In this document: positions 1 through 8,495 of the stretch, piece by piece
Position numbering within the stretch: position 1 is the stretch's first letter
How the letters are laid out: each line of letters starts with the position of its first letter
Assembly: GCF_010730575.1 (NCBI RefSeq)
Contig: NZ_AP022614.1
Coordinates: forward strand, 2,232,001-2,296,000
Origin: Mycobacterium parmense
GTDB taxonomy: Bacteria; Actinomycetota; Actinomycetes; Mycobacteriales; Mycobacteriaceae
Reading direction: 5' to 3'
DNA length: 64,000 nucleotides
Program-made: the position numbers and the translations under genes
Notes under the pieces: generated by a model
Told to the model about the DNA's origin: nothing
Database searches by the model: none
Seen by the model: only the letters and a program-made list of their open reading frames with translations

Positions 1-830
1 TGCTTTACAAGGCCGGGCATTCGGTGACGGTGTGCGGTCACACGCCCCGCGCGGCCATCGAACTGCGGCCCGACGGCGCCGCCCCCATCGTGGTGCCCGG
101 GCCGGTGCGCACCGACCCCGGCGAGGTGACCGGGCCGGCCGACGTCGTGGTGCTCGCGGTGAAGGCGACCCAGAACGACGACGCCGCCGCCTGGCTGGCC
201 CCGCTGTGCGCGGAACACACCATCGTCGTGGTGCTACAGAACGGTGTCGAGCAGGTCGAGCAGGTCCAGCCGCACTGTCCGTCGTCGCCGGTGGTGCCGG
301 GCATCGTCTGGTATTCGGCCGAGACGCAACCCCAGGGATGGGTGCGGCTGCGCGGCGAGGCCGCGATAGTGCTGCCCAGCGGGCCCTCGGCGGAGACCAT
401 CGCCGGGCTGCTGCGCGGCGCCGGCTGCCGGGCCGACTGCGACCCCGACTTCGTCACCGCGGCCTGGCGCAAGCTCTTGGTCAACGCGCTGGCCGGTCTC
501 ATGGCGCTCTCCGGGCGCCGGTCAGGCATGTTCCGCCGCGACGACGTGGCCGCGCTGGCGCGGGCGTACGTCGCCGAGTGCCTGGCCGTCGCGAGGGCCG
601 AGGGCGCCCGGCTGCCCGACGGCATCGTCGACGAGCTGGCCGAGCTGTTCCGCCGGGCCCCCGAGGACATGGGCACCTCGATCCTCACCGACCGGGAGAA
701 CGGCCGGCGGATGGAGTGGGACATCCGCAACGGGGTGATCATCCGCAAGGGGCGCGCCCGCGGCCTGGCGACGCCCATCAGCGATGTCGTCGTGCCGCTG
801 CTGGCGGCGGCCGGCGACGGTCCGGGCTAG
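1..830 (+). CDS. 2-dehydropantoate 2-reductase-like protein (PanE/ApbA family), 5' end cut off
   Basis: The reading frame is open from base 3, before any start codon, so the gene begins outside the window and about 269 codons remain. PanE/ApbA proteins are NADPH-dependent and reduce ketopantoate in pantothenate synthesis, but many paralogues have unknown substrates. The first visible residues (LYKAGHSVTVCG) fit strand 2 of the Rossmann fold; the GxGxxG loop is missing. The catalytic lysine lies in the family motif WRKLLVNALAG near base 470, and a C-terminal GTSILTDRENGR motif follows. Position next to the zinc peptidase matches M. tuberculosis Rv2573. A clear paralogue sits at 16026-16940, sharing the RR(S/A)GMF motif and the C-terminus. 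Family assignment is firm; the true substrate is not known. Confidence 0.85.
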   Translation, partial: LYKAGHSVTVCGHTPRAAIELRPDGAAPIVVPGPVRTDPGEVTGPADVVVLAVKATQNDDAAAWLAPLCAEHTIVVVLQNGVEQVEQVQPHCPSSPVVPGIVWYSAETQPQGWVRLRGEAAIVLPSGPSAETIAGLLRGAGCRADCDPDFVTAAWRKLLVNALAGLMALSGRRSGMFRRDDVAALARAYVAECLAVARAEGARLPDGIVDELAELFRRAPEDMGTSILTDRENGRRMEWDIRNGVIIRKGRARGLATPISDVVVPLLAAAGDGPG

Positions 831-921
831 ATTTAGCGCCATGTTCCCGCTTCCGCCTGCGCGACAGCGTCGGCCCCGCCAGCACGCCCCCGCCGCGACC
901 CCGCAACTTTAGGAGCATGCG

Positions 922-1803
922 ATGACCTTCAACGAGGGCATGCAGATCGACACCAGCACGGCGTCATCGTCCGGCGGGATGGGTGGGATGCGGATCGCGC
1001 TCGGGGGCGGTGTCGGCGGCCTGCTGATCATCTTCCTGGCGCTGTTCTTCGGCGTCGACCCCGGCGGCATCGTCAGTCAGCAGCCGATGGACACCCGCGA
1101 CGACGCGGCGCCGGGCTTCGACCTGAGCCAGTGCAAGACCGGGGCCGACGCCAACAAGTACGTGCAGTGCCGCGTGATCGCGACCGGCAACTCCGTGGAC
1201 GCGGTGTGGCATCAGCTGATGCCGCGCTACACACGCCCGCACGTGCGGCTGTTCACCGGGCAGGTGGACACCGGCTGCGGCCCGGCGACCACCGCGGTGG
1301 GGCCGTTCTACTGCCCGGTGGACCAAACCGCCTACTTCGACACCGACTTCTTCCAGGAGCTGGTCGACAGATTCGGTTCCAGCGGCGGGCCTTTCGCCCA
1401 GGAGTACGTGGTCGCCCACGAATACGGCCACCACGTGCAGCAGCTGCAGGGCTACCTCGGCAGGGCACAGCAGGGCGCGCAGGGGGCCGGCGGCAACGGC
1501 GTGCGCACCGAGCTACAGGCCGACTGCTACGCCGGTATCTGGGCGCACTACGCCTCCACCGTGAAGCAGGAGAGCACCGGCGTGCCCTATCTGGAGCCGC
1601 TGAGCGACAAGGACATCTCCGACGCCCTCTCGGCCGCGGCTTCGGTGGGCGACGACCGCATCCAGAAGTCGGCGACCGGCCACATCAATCCCGAGTCGTG
1701 GACCCACGGCTCCTCCGAGCAGCGCCAGCACTGGTTCACCGTCGGCTACCAGAGCGGCGACCCGAACAAATGCGACACGTTCGACGCGACGAACCTCAAC
1801 TGA
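922..1803 (+). CDS. Membrane-anchored neutral zinc metallopeptidase (YpfJ family), Rv2575-like
   Basis: A 293-residue protein with a short cytoplasmic N-terminus, one hydrophobic segment around residues 30-52, and an outside domain of the YpfJ/zinc peptidase family. The metal-binding HEYGHH motif starts at His166 (HExxH), and a distal acidic helix (ELQADCYAG, about residue 195) supplies the usual third ligand region. Substrates are unknown. The start is supported by AGGAG at 911-915, six bases before ATG. It follows the PanE-like gene by about 90 bases and could be co-transcribed. M. tuberculosis has a further small gene (Rv2574) between these two that is not present here. Confidence 0.88.
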   Translation: MTFNEGMQIDTSTASSSGGMGGMRIALGGGVGGLLIIFLALFFGVDPGGIVSQQPMDTRDDAAPGFDLSQCKTGADANKYVQCRVIATGNSVDAVWHQLMPRYTRPHVRLFTGQVDTGCGPATTAVGPFYCPVDQTAYFDTDFFQELVDRFGSSGGPFAQEYVVAHEYGHHVQQLQGYLGRAQQGAQGAGGNGVRTELQADCYAGIWAHYASTVKQESTGVPYLEPLSDKDISDALSAAASVGDDRIQKSATGHINPESWTHGSSEQRQHWFTVGYQSGDPNKCDTFDATNLN

Positions 1804-1815
1804 GCACCGGGGCCG

Positions 1816-2268
1816 CTACCAGCGCCGCGTCGAGCACGTCACCCCGGTGGTGGCGCTCTGGGTCACCACCACCTGGCCGTCGACGGCGATCTGGCACTGG
1901 ATCTGCGGGGTGTTGCCGGAGTCGCAGTCCGGCCAGTGGCACCCGCCGCTGGCGGTGACGATCGCCCACTGGCCGGGGTCCGCGAGCGTGGTGGTGTAGG
2001 TCAGCGGCTGCCCGGCCGAGAACGCCGTCTGCACGGACTTCATGTACTGCGACGAGTTGTTGTCGTAGGCCGCCTGGCTGGGCGGATCGCTGTCCATGTA
2101 GCGCACGTTGCCCGTCAGGTTGCCGGTGGCCGTGATCGTGTAGGTCACCTGGTGGCCGGCGGGGTCGGCATCCGAGGTCGCGGGCGTGACAACGGAAAGC
2201 ATGGCCAAAGCGGCCACAGCGGCCGCCGCCGTCGCGATCCCGCGGGTCACCTTTCGCACGTTCGTCAT
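1816..2268 (-). CDS. Secreted MmpS-like protein, Rv2576c-like
   Basis: 150 residues. The N-terminus has a basic start followed by a hydrophobic stretch (about residues 10-30) ending in an Ala/Asp-rich site, a likely Sec signal peptide or membrane anchor. The mature part carries the MmpS-like beta-sandwich pattern (VTYTITATGN, then C-x-I-x-VDG, and a final TC). Two cysteine pairs (CHWPDC and QC...TC) suggest disulphides outside the cell. MmpS proteins accompany MmpL transporters, but no mmpL gene is nearby, so the role is open. I chose the ATG at 2268 because the signal peptide begins there; upstream in-frame codons would add an unlikely leader. It is divergent from the phosphatase, with a 59-base shared promoter gap. 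Confidence 0.75.
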   Translation of the reverse strand: MTNVRKVTRGIATAAAAVAALAMLSVVTPATSDADPAGHQVTYTITATGNLTGNVRYMDSDPPSQAAYDNNSSQYMKSVQTAFSAGQPLTYTTTLADPGQWAIVTASGGCHWPDCDSGNTPQIQCQIAVDGQVVVTQSATTGVTCSTRRW

Positions 2269-2327
2269 GTCGCAAACGCTACCGAACTCGTTACGCGCGG
2301 TTGTCCGGCTCGGGGTATGAAGCATGC

Positions 2328-3926
2328 ATGAGCGACGATCCGCAACCCGCCCGCGTCACCGGCCCGCAGGCGCCGGGGTTCAGCCGCCGCAGGCTGCTGA
2401 CGACAGGCGCCCTGTCGACGGTCTTTGGGGCGGGAATCGGGGGCGGCGCGGTGCTGCTCTGGACCCGCGCCGGCGCCCCGGCGCTGTGGCACCAGCCGGA
2501 CCGCGACGGCGCGCCGCCCGTCGTGGGCCTGCACCTGCAGTACGGCAGCAACGCCGCCACCGAGGTGGTGGTCTCCTGGCACACCACCGAGGCCGTCGCC
2601 AACCCGCGGGTGATGCTGGGCACGCCCGCCGCCGGTTTCGGGCGCACCGTCGCGGCCGAGACACGGACCTACCGCGACGCCAAGTCCGGCACCGAGGTCC
2701 GCGTCAACCACGCCCGCCTGACGAACCTCACCCCGGACACCGACTACGTCTACGCGGCTGTGCACGACGGCACCGACCCCGCGCAGGGGACGGTGCGGAC
2801 CGCACCGCAGGGACGCAAGCCGTTGCGCTTCACCAGCTTCGGCGACCAGTCGACGCCCGCCCTGGAGAAGCTGCCCGACGGCAGGTACGGCACCGACAAC
2901 ATCGGGTCGCCCGCCGCCGCCGACACCACGCTGGCGATCGAGCGGCTGGGCCCGTTGTTCAACCTCGTCAACGGCGACCTGTGCTACGCAAACCTCGCGC
3001 ACGACCGGGTCCGGACGTGGTCGGACTGGTTCGAGAACAACACGCGGTCGGCGCGGTACCGCCCCTGGATGCCGGCGGCCGGCAACCACGAGAACGAGTT
3101 GGGCAACGGGCCGGTCGGTTACGCGGCCTACCAGACCTACTTCGCGGTGCCCGATTCCGGGGCCGACGCGCAGTTTCGCGGGCTGTGGTACTCGTTCACG
3201 GCCGGGTCGGTGCGGGTGATCAGCCTGGCCAACGACGACGTGTGCTTTCAGGACGGCGGCAACTTCTACGTGCACGGCTACTCCGGTGGTGAGCAGAAGC
3301 GTTGGCTGGCAACCGAACTCGCGGCCGCGCGACGCGACCCCGATGTCGACTGGGTGGTGGTCTGCATGCACCAGACCGCGATCTCGACCGCCGACCGCAC
3401 CAACGGCGCCGACCTCGGTATCCGCGAGCAGTGGCTGCCGTTGTTCGACCAGTACGACGTCGATCTGGTTCTGTGCGGCCACGAACACCACTACGAGCGG
3501 TCGCATCCGCTGCGCGGGGCGATGGGCACCGACACGCGGACGCCGATACCCGTCGCGACCGGTAACGGCACCGTCGACGCGAGCCGGGGAACGGTGCACC
3601 TCGTCATCGGCGGTGGCGGCACCTCGCTGCCCTCCAACGGCATGTTCTTCCCGCAGCCGAGGTGTCGCGTGTTGACCGCCGTCGGCGACTACGACCCCGC
3701 GATCGGGCGCAAGAAGCCGATCTACGTCATCGAGGATGCGCCGTGGTCGGCGTTTCGCGACCGCGACAATCCCTACGGCTTCGTCGCTTTCGACGTCGAC
3801 CCCGGCTCACCCGGCGGCAACACCTCGATCAAGGCCACGCACTACGCGCTGAGCGGTCCGTTCGGCGAGGTGACCGTGGTGGAGCAGTTCACGCTGACCA
3901 AGCCGCGCCGCGACAGGACCGCCTAG
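2328..3926 (+). CDS. Tat-exported purple acid phosphatase / metallophosphoesterase, Rv2577-like
   Basis: 532 residues. A twin-arginine leader (SRRRLLTTGALS) predicts export by Tat. A fibronectin-like N-terminal domain (about residues 60-160) precedes a calcineurin-type metallophosphatase domain. Metal-binding blocks are all present: FGDQ (Asp173), NGDLCY (Asp217, Tyr220), GNHE (Asn253, His254), CMHQ (His348) and GHEHHYE (His385, His387). The Tyr in GDxxY is the purple acid phosphatase hallmark that ligates ferric iron. The likely role is cell-surface phosphate release from phosphomonoesters. The ATG at 2328 starts the Tat leader. The gene ends two bases before the convergent radical SAM gene. 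Confidence 0.9.
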   Translation: MSDDPQPARVTGPQAPGFSRRRLLTTGALSTVFGAGIGGGAVLLWTRAGAPALWHQPDRDGAPPVVGLHLQYGSNAATEVVVSWHTTEAVANPRVMLGTPAAGFGRTVAAETRTYRDAKSGTEVRVNHARLTNLTPDTDYVYAAVHDGTDPAQGTVRTAPQGRKPLRFTSFGDQSTPALEKLPDGRYGTDNIGSPAAADTTLAIERLGPLFNLVNGDLCYANLAHDRVRTWSDWFENNTRSARYRPWMPAAGNHENELGNGPVGYAAYQTYFAVPDSGADAQFRGLWYSFTAGSVRVISLANDDVCFQDGGNFYVHGYSGGEQKRWLATELAAARRDPDVDWVVVCMHQTAISTADRTNGADLGIREQWLPLFDQYDVDLVLCGHEHHYERSHPLRGAMGTDTRTPIPVATGNGTVDASRGTVHLVIGGGGTSLPSNGMFFPQPRCRVLTAVGDYDPAIGRKKPIYVIEDAPWSAFRDRDNPYGFVAFDVDPGSPGGNTSIKATHYALSGPFGEVTVVEQFTLTKPRRDRTA

Positions 3927-3928
3927 CG

Positions 3929-4951
3929 TCAGAACAGCGTCGGCTGGGCGGGCTCCGCGACAGCCGGGGCTGCCCGCGCGAACGGCCGGTGGTCGCCGGC
4001 CAGCCGATGCTTGCGGATCAGCGGTGCGGCGCGTGCCCGCAACATGTCGCGGTAGTCCGGCGGCAGGTAGGCGCCGCGCCGGTACAGCTCGCGGTAGCGG
4101 CCGACCAGCTCGGGATGCGAGCGCGCCAGCCACTCCATGAACCAGCCGCGGGTGGAACTGCGCAGGTGCAGGCCGAAGACCGTGACCCCGGTGGCGCCGG
4201 CGTCGGCGATCTGGCCGAGCAGCCCGTCGAGGTGCTCGGCCGAGTCGGTGAGGTGCGGCAGCACCGGCGCGACCATCACATGGCAGTCCAGGCCGGCGTC
4301 GCGGATCGCCGCGATGAGGCCCAGGCGCGCCTGTGGCGTCGGGGTGCCGGGCTCGACGTCGCGGTGCAGTTCCGGGTCGCCGACAGCCAGCGACACCGCC
4401 ACCGAAAGCGAAACCCGTTGCGCAGCATCGGCGATCAGCGGCAGGTCGCGCCGTAGCAGCGTGCCCTTGGTCAGGATGGACATCGGCGTGCCCGACTGAG
4501 CCAGGGCGCTGATGATGCCCGGCATCAGCGCGTAACGGCCCTCGGCGCGCTGATAAGGATCGGTGTTGGTGCCCAGCGCGACGGTTTCGCGCCGCCACGA
4601 CGGCCTGCGCAACTCGCGGCGCAGCACCTCGGCGACGTTGGTCTTGACGATCACCTGGCTGTCGAAGTCGTTGCCGCAGTTGAGGTCCAGGTACTCGTGC
4701 GTGGGCCGCGCGAAGCAGTAGCGGCAGGCGTGCGAGCAGCCCCGGTAGCCGTTGACCGTGTAGGTGAACGGCAGCGCGGCCGCGTTCGGCACCCTGTTGA
4801 GCGCGGACTTGCACAGCACCTCGTGGAACGTGATGCCCTCGAACTGCGGCGCGCGCACGCTGCGGACGAGTCCGATCCGCTGCAAGCCGGGCAGCGCCTC
4901 GTCCTCGACCGGCCTGCCGTTGACCGCGACGGCCTGATTCGCCCAGCGCAT
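3929..4951 (-). CDS. Radical SAM protein of the SplB-like Rv2578c family, SOS-controlled
   Basis: 340 residues, the same length as M. tuberculosis Rv2578c. The iron-sulphur motif CSHACRYC gives Cys72, Cys76 and Cys79 (Cx3Cx2C), and a TIM-barrel core follows. The family is related to spore photoproduct lyase-like enzymes and is widely annotated as intein-containing or DNA-repair-associated; the substrate has not been established as far as I know. A perfect mycobacterial LexA box lies eight bases upstream of the start (4959-4974), so induction by DNA damage is expected. No intein interrupts this copy. Confidence 0.88.
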   Translation of the reverse strand: MRWANQAVAVNGRPVEDEALPGLQRIGLVRSVRAPQFEGITFHEVLCKSALNRVPNAAALPFTYTVNGYRGCSHACRYCFARPTHEYLDLNCGNDFDSQVIVKTNVAEVLRRELRRPSWRRETVALGTNTDPYQRAEGRYALMPGIISALAQSGTPMSILTKGTLLRRDLPLIADAAQRVSLSVAVSLAVGDPELHRDVEPGTPTPQARLGLIAAIRDAGLDCHVMVAPVLPHLTDSAEHLDGLLGQIADAGATGVTVFGLHLRSSTRGWFMEWLARSHPELVGRYRELYRRGAYLPPDYRDMLRARAAPLIRKHRLAGDHRPFARAAPAVAEPAQPTLF

Positions 4952-4958
4952 GCTTTAT

Positions 4959-4974
4959 TCGAACACTAGTTCGA
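4959..4974. promoter_or_regulatory. SOS (LexA) box upstream of the radical SAM gene
   Basis: The sequence TCGAACACTAGTTCGA is a perfect palindrome and matches the mycobacterial LexA consensus TCGAAC-N4-GTTCGA exactly. It sits just before the radical SAM start codon, so bound LexA would block initiation. Known LexA regulation of the M. tuberculosis orthologue supports the call. Confidence 0.9.
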
Positions 4975-4995
4975 TACGAAGTCAAGTCCGCGCGC

Positions 4996-5361
4996 CTAGA
5001 AGGGCGGCGGGTCGTCGTCGTCTCCCACGATGCCGGAACACCCGAAATCACATGTCGCCGTTTGTCTCTCAGGGACTTGGCGCGCCTGCCTGTTGTGCCG
5101 GCGTTCGGTGGCGATGTAGTGGGCGCGGTTCTGGGCCCGTGTGCGTTTGCGTTTGGGCATCATCGCGGTGCGCTCCCCGCACCGCCCGGTGGGCTCGGCC
5201 GCCCACCGGGGCGCGGGCCCAGTCGGCGCGCACAACTGCGGGAACAGCCACGCGCTGCCCGGGGTGGTCACGTAGGTTGAGCCGTCGGACAGTCGCCAGA
5301 GCACAGTCCCGTCGGGCAGCTGCTGGTCGCGCCACCCCCAGAAGGTCTTCATCACATGGTG
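4996..5361 (-). pseudogene. REP13E12 (DUF222/HNH) gene, C-terminal fragment left of the integrated element
   Basis: The minus-strand reading begins at the junction (HHVMKTFWGWRDQQLPDG) and continues with the proline-rich and basic tail typical of mycobacterial 13E12 proteins (MPKRKRTRAQNRAHYIA), ending in DDPPPF. The residues before HHV in the open frame come from inserted DNA and are unrelated. The missing upstream half, including the HNH core ending in CRRHH, lies at 15524-16020 on the same strand. Together the two pieces rebuild the 13E12 order, so this is one gene split by insertion. In M. tuberculosis, REP13E12 copies are the attachment sites of phiRv1. Confidence 0.82.
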
Positions 5362-5368
5362 GCATCGG

Positions 5369-5392
5369 TTGGCTGAAGAACACTTCAGCCAA
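5369..5392. terminator. Perfect 10-bp stem-loop just inside the left attachment junction
   Basis: TTGGCTGAAG and CTTCAGCCAA pair perfectly around a four-base AACA loop. It lies 17 bases past the stop of the minus-strand TIR-RDD gene and may end that transcript, although no T-run follows. Its position beside the attachment core also allows a role in recombination (integrase or directionality-factor binding). Which of these applies cannot be told from sequence. Confidence 0.55.
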
Positions 5393-5409
5393 AGTGCCAC
5401 CCGGCTTGC

Positions 5410-6843
5410 TCAGTACGGGTGGACGGGGTTGTGATAGTTGGGACCCGCGATATGGGCGGCCGCTTCGATTACGAGCCCGCTCAGCGGCAGAAGCACCAGC
5501 AGTGCCAACACAGCTACCTTGATGGTCCTCTCCGCGTCGGACCCGACGGGCTCGCCGGTCACCTCACTGAGCACCTTGAACTTCATCACGGATTTGCCGA
5601 TAGTTGCGCCCGTCGTGCCCTGTCGGTAGCCCCAGTTCCAGACCGAGTACGCCAGTGCCACTAGCAAGCCGATCACTATGGCCGCCAGCCCCGTTGCAGT
5701 CACGTGCCCACCGCACACCGTCTTGAAGCCGCCGACATATGGTTCGCAGAACTTCCCAATTAAGTACTCTGCGATGGCGCCGGCGATGCCGTACACGATC
5801 AAAATTGGAAAGGCATCAATTAAGGTGGCCTCGACACGCCGACCCGGTGATGTCGGTGGCAGTATCGTCAATTTCTGGCGCGACGGCGGCGGTTTCGGCT
5901 CAGCGGTGGGCTTCTGCCGGGCATCTTGACCGCCGATGTCCACGAAGGATTGATCGCTTCCGTGGAGCGGGGTCCCGGTGGAATTCGCAACCTCTGTCGG
6001 CACCGCTGATTCAGGTGTACCCGTGGCACCTGCCGGGCCGTCGATAATGGTCGACCCGGACGCGGGCGCGAGTCGCTCCGGCGGCGCCATGGTGTCCGAG
6101 GAAGCTTTGGCGGCGTCGTCGATGATCGCAGACTCAACTGGTGTGGCGGTGTCGGTAGTGATAGGCGGTGGCTGCTTGAGCGACTCCGTGTCGATGGCGG
6201 CGACTATGGCTTCTACTTCGGTTCGTGTTCGATAGGTGACGTCTTCGCGGTCGCGCAGCTTCCTTAGCATCGTCATGATGTCGTTGCGGGCGGCCTCGTG
6301 CTGTCCGTCTTCTCGTAACCCCACCTGCAGTTGAGCCACGAGGGCGGCCTGGTCGCGCGGGCTCAGATATTCGGGGTTCGAGATGATTGTGTAGAGCCGG
6401 ATCAAATACTCGAACGGCACCGGTGGTTCACCGGGCAGCGGTTCCGGGAGCGGGTGACGCCGCGCCCGCTCCCGGTGCAGCGCCGCACTTATCCGCATGG
6501 CCGTGCTGGGCGTGGGGAGGCGGTAATCGATCGCCTGCACCGCCCCCAGCGGGTTGAGCTGCATGCTGTCGACGGGGCCGACCTGGATGGGAAGGATGGG
6601 CAGACCGAGCGCCTGCCCGTACTGCAGCTCGGCCTGGCACGGCTTGGACTCGATGGAGTTTTGTGAGAGCGCGAAGACGAACACATCGCAGCCGCGGATC
6701 TGTTCGAGGATTGCCCGCCACCATGCCTCGCCGCCGGCCAGGCGCTGGTCCATCCACACCTGCTCGTCGGCGTCTTGCAGATTCTGCACGAGACTTTTGA
6801 CCGCGTCCCTGTCGCGGCTGGAGTAACTGACGAACACCGTCAT
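5410..6843 (-). CDS. TIR-domain protein fused to a C-terminal RDD membrane domain
   Basis: 477 residues. The TIR domain (about 1-130) opens with VFVSYSSRD. It has the block SQNSIESKPCQAEL, where Glu72 matches the catalytic glutamate of NAD-consuming bacterial TIR domains. A helical stretch (about 145-215) and a disordered Pro/Ser/Thr-rich linker (about 220-330) follow. The C-terminus is an RDD-family domain: RRVEATLIDAF starts helix 1, two more hydrophobic segments follow, and TGATIGKSVMKFKVL lies between them. TIR effectors that deplete NAD after phage sensing are well known, and a membrane-tethered form fits an abortive-infection effector. That function is inferred. It lies between the attachment site and the integrase, divergent from the latter, as cargo rather than core phage gene. 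No obvious sensor partner is adjacent. Confidence 0.85.
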   Translation of the reverse strand: MTVFVSYSSRDRDAVKSLVQNLQDADEQVWMDQRLAGGEAWWRAILEQIRGCDVFVFALSQNSIESKPCQAELQYGQALGLPILPIQVGPVDSMQLNPLGAVQAIDYRLPTPSTAMRISAALHRERARRHPLPEPLPGEPPVPFEYLIRLYTIISNPEYLSPRDQAALVAQLQVGLREDGQHEAARNDIMTMLRKLRDREDVTYRTRTEVEAIVAAIDTESLKQPPPITTDTATPVESAIIDDAAKASSDTMAPPERLAPASGSTIIDGPAGATGTPESAVPTEVANSTGTPLHGSDQSFVDIGGQDARQKPTAEPKPPPSRQKLTILPPTSPGRRVEATLIDAFPILIVYGIAGAIAEYLIGKFCEPYVGGFKTVCGGHVTATGLAAIVIGLLVALAYSVWNWGYRQGTTGATIGKSVMKFKVLSEVTGEPVGSDAERTIKVAVLALLVLLPLSGLVIEAAAHIAGPNYHNPVHPY

Positions 6844-6980
6844 GGCCAGTCCAACCTCTCACTACGCCCAGTCCCCGCAAGCCTAGACGCGGTCTTTCAG
6901 GCTGCCCGCAAAACGGCCGATCGCGGCCTCGCACGTCTTTCTTCAAGGCTGGCGGCGGCCCCGTTAAGTACGTTTCAGGC

Positions 6981-8429
6981 ATGACGAAAGCAACCACGCC
7001 GCGACGGGCGGCGATCTACACCCGCATCAGCCTCGACAAGTCGGGCGAAAGGCTCGGCGTACAGCGCCAGCTCGACGACTGCAACGCGCTGGCCGAGCGC
7101 CTTGGCTGGGAGGTCGTCGAGCACTTCGACGACAACGACCTGTCGGCCTTCTCCGGCCGGGTGCGGCCCGGTTTCGAAGCGCTGCTCGACGGCCTGAAGC
7201 GCGGCGAGGTCGACGCGCTGATCTGCTGGCATCCCGACCGCCTGTATCGCACGCTGAAGGACCTGGTGCGCCTACTCGACCTGGCGACCGGCGTCGAGAT
7301 TCGGACCGTCAACGGCGGCGAGTTCGACCTGTCGACGGCGACCGGCAAGATGCTCGCGACCATCCTGGGGTCGGTGTCGTTCAACGAGTCAGCGCACAAA
7401 TCGGAGCGCCAGCGCCGCGCCGCCCAGCAGAAAGCGGAGGCCGGGTTGCCGCAGTGGACGCGGGCTTTCGGCTACCTGGGCGACACGCGCCAGCCAGACC
7501 CCAAGACCGCCCCGCTGGTCGCCGAGGCGTACCGGACGGTCCTGGCCGGCGGGTCGATCACCGACGTCACGCGGGCCTGGAACGCCGCGGGCGTGCTCAC
7601 GATCAAGGGCAAGCCGTGGACACCGGCGCAGCTGTCATCGTTCTTGCGTAAGCCCCGTAACGCTGGCCTGCGCGCCCATAACGACGAAATCGTCGGTCCG
7701 GGAACATGGCCCGCGCTGATCGACGAGGACACCTGGCGGGCGGCGCGGGCCAAGCTCGACGCCCGCAACCGTGGTCGCCGCGCGATCCGCTGCCACACCC
7801 TGACCGGCATCCTGCAATGCGGCAAGCCGGGCTGCGGCGGCTACCTGTCGGGGCACCGCACGATCGACAAGCGGATCGCATACGCCTGCAAGACCTGTCG
7901 CGGTGTCAGCGTGCGAGCCGACCAGGTGGAGCCGATGGTCTACAAGCTGCTCGCTGGTCGCCTGGCCCAAGCCGACGCGGTCGACCTGCTCAAGACGGAG
8001 TTGCACGACACCGAGTTGGCCGAGCAGCTGCGCGCCGAACGGGCCACCCTGCTCGCGCGCCTGGACGAGATCGCCGACGAGCGCGCTGACGGCGACCTGA
8101 CCGGCCCCCAGGCCAAGCGGGCGACCGAGCGCGTGAACGCGAAGCTGGCAGCGATCGACCGCCGCCAGCAGGACCAGGAGCGCGACGCTGTTCCTGGTGG
8201 CGCTGGGCTTCGAGCAGCCGCCTGTTGCGTGCCTCCCAACGGCACTCGGCGCAGACGCCGGTTCGGTTGTCGGGATTCAGCGCTTCGCCGCACTCGCAGA
8301 ACTCGACCAGGCGGCGCGCGGTCACGACGCGCACCTTGTTCCCCGCGCACGCGGTCTGGTTACCTACGCGTCTGTACCCCTTTGGGTTACCAGCTGCACG
8401 AAGTAACCACCTTCCTACGTCCATCGTGA
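6981..8429 (+). CDS. Large serine integrase (phiRv1 type) with abnormal C-terminus
   Basis: The resolvase domain starts with AAIYTRISLDKSG, where Ser17 is the catalytic serine. The recombinase domain includes WNAAGVLTIKGKPW and FLRKPRNAGLRA, nearly identical in pattern to phiRv1 Rv1586c. A zinc ribbon is made by Cys280, Cys285, Cys303 and Cys306, and a coiled-coil segment (about 320-400) follows. Similarity to the phiRv1 enzyme, as I recall it, stops at residue 402 (RRQQDQERD, base 8186). The last 80 codons are low-complexity and lie antisense to a cysteine-rich minus-strand frame. About 65 normal residues that complete the zinc domain are missing, so activity is doubtful. It is divergent from the TIR gene across 137 bases. 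Confidence 0.85.
   Translation: MTKATTPRRAAIYTRISLDKSGERLGVQRQLDDCNALAERLGWEVVEHFDDNDLSAFSGRVRPGFEALLDGLKRGEVDALICWHPDRLYRTLKDLVRLLDLATGVEIRTVNGGEFDLSTATGKMLATILGSVSFNESAHKSERQRRAAQQKAEAGLPQWTRAFGYLGDTRQPDPKTAPLVAEAYRTVLAGGSITDVTRAWNAAGVLTIKGKPWTPAQLSSFLRKPRNAGLRAHNDEIVGPGTWPALIDEDTWRAARAKLDARNRGRRAIRCHTLTGILQCGKPGCGGYLSGHRTIDKRIAYACKTCRGVSVRADQVEPMVYKLLAGRLAQADAVDLLKTELHDTELAEQLRAERATLLARLDEIADERADGDLTGPQAKRATERVNAKLAAIDRRQQDQERDAVPGGAGLRAAACCVPPNGTRRRRRFGCRDSALRRTRRTRPGGARSRRAPCSPRTRSGYLRVCTPLGYQLHEVTTFLRPS
8190..8325 (-). pseudogene. Possible truncated zinc-ribbon protein, tail-to-tail with the integrase
   Basis: On the minus strand a GTG at 8325 begins TARRLVEFCECGEALNPDN, followed by TGVCAECRW: a CxC...CxxC arrangement typical of small zinc-ribbon phage proteins. 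The sensible reading stops near 8190 and then runs antisense through the integrase. Loss of the 3' ends of two convergent genes by one deletion would explain both this and the abnormal integrase tail. It is a weak call because the start is GTG and no ribosome site is strong. Confidence 0.35.
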
Positions 8430-8495
8430 ACCAACGAGCCCGACAAGCCGGGATCGCGCATCCTGGCGGCAATCCGGCTCATCAAACGGGGCGCG

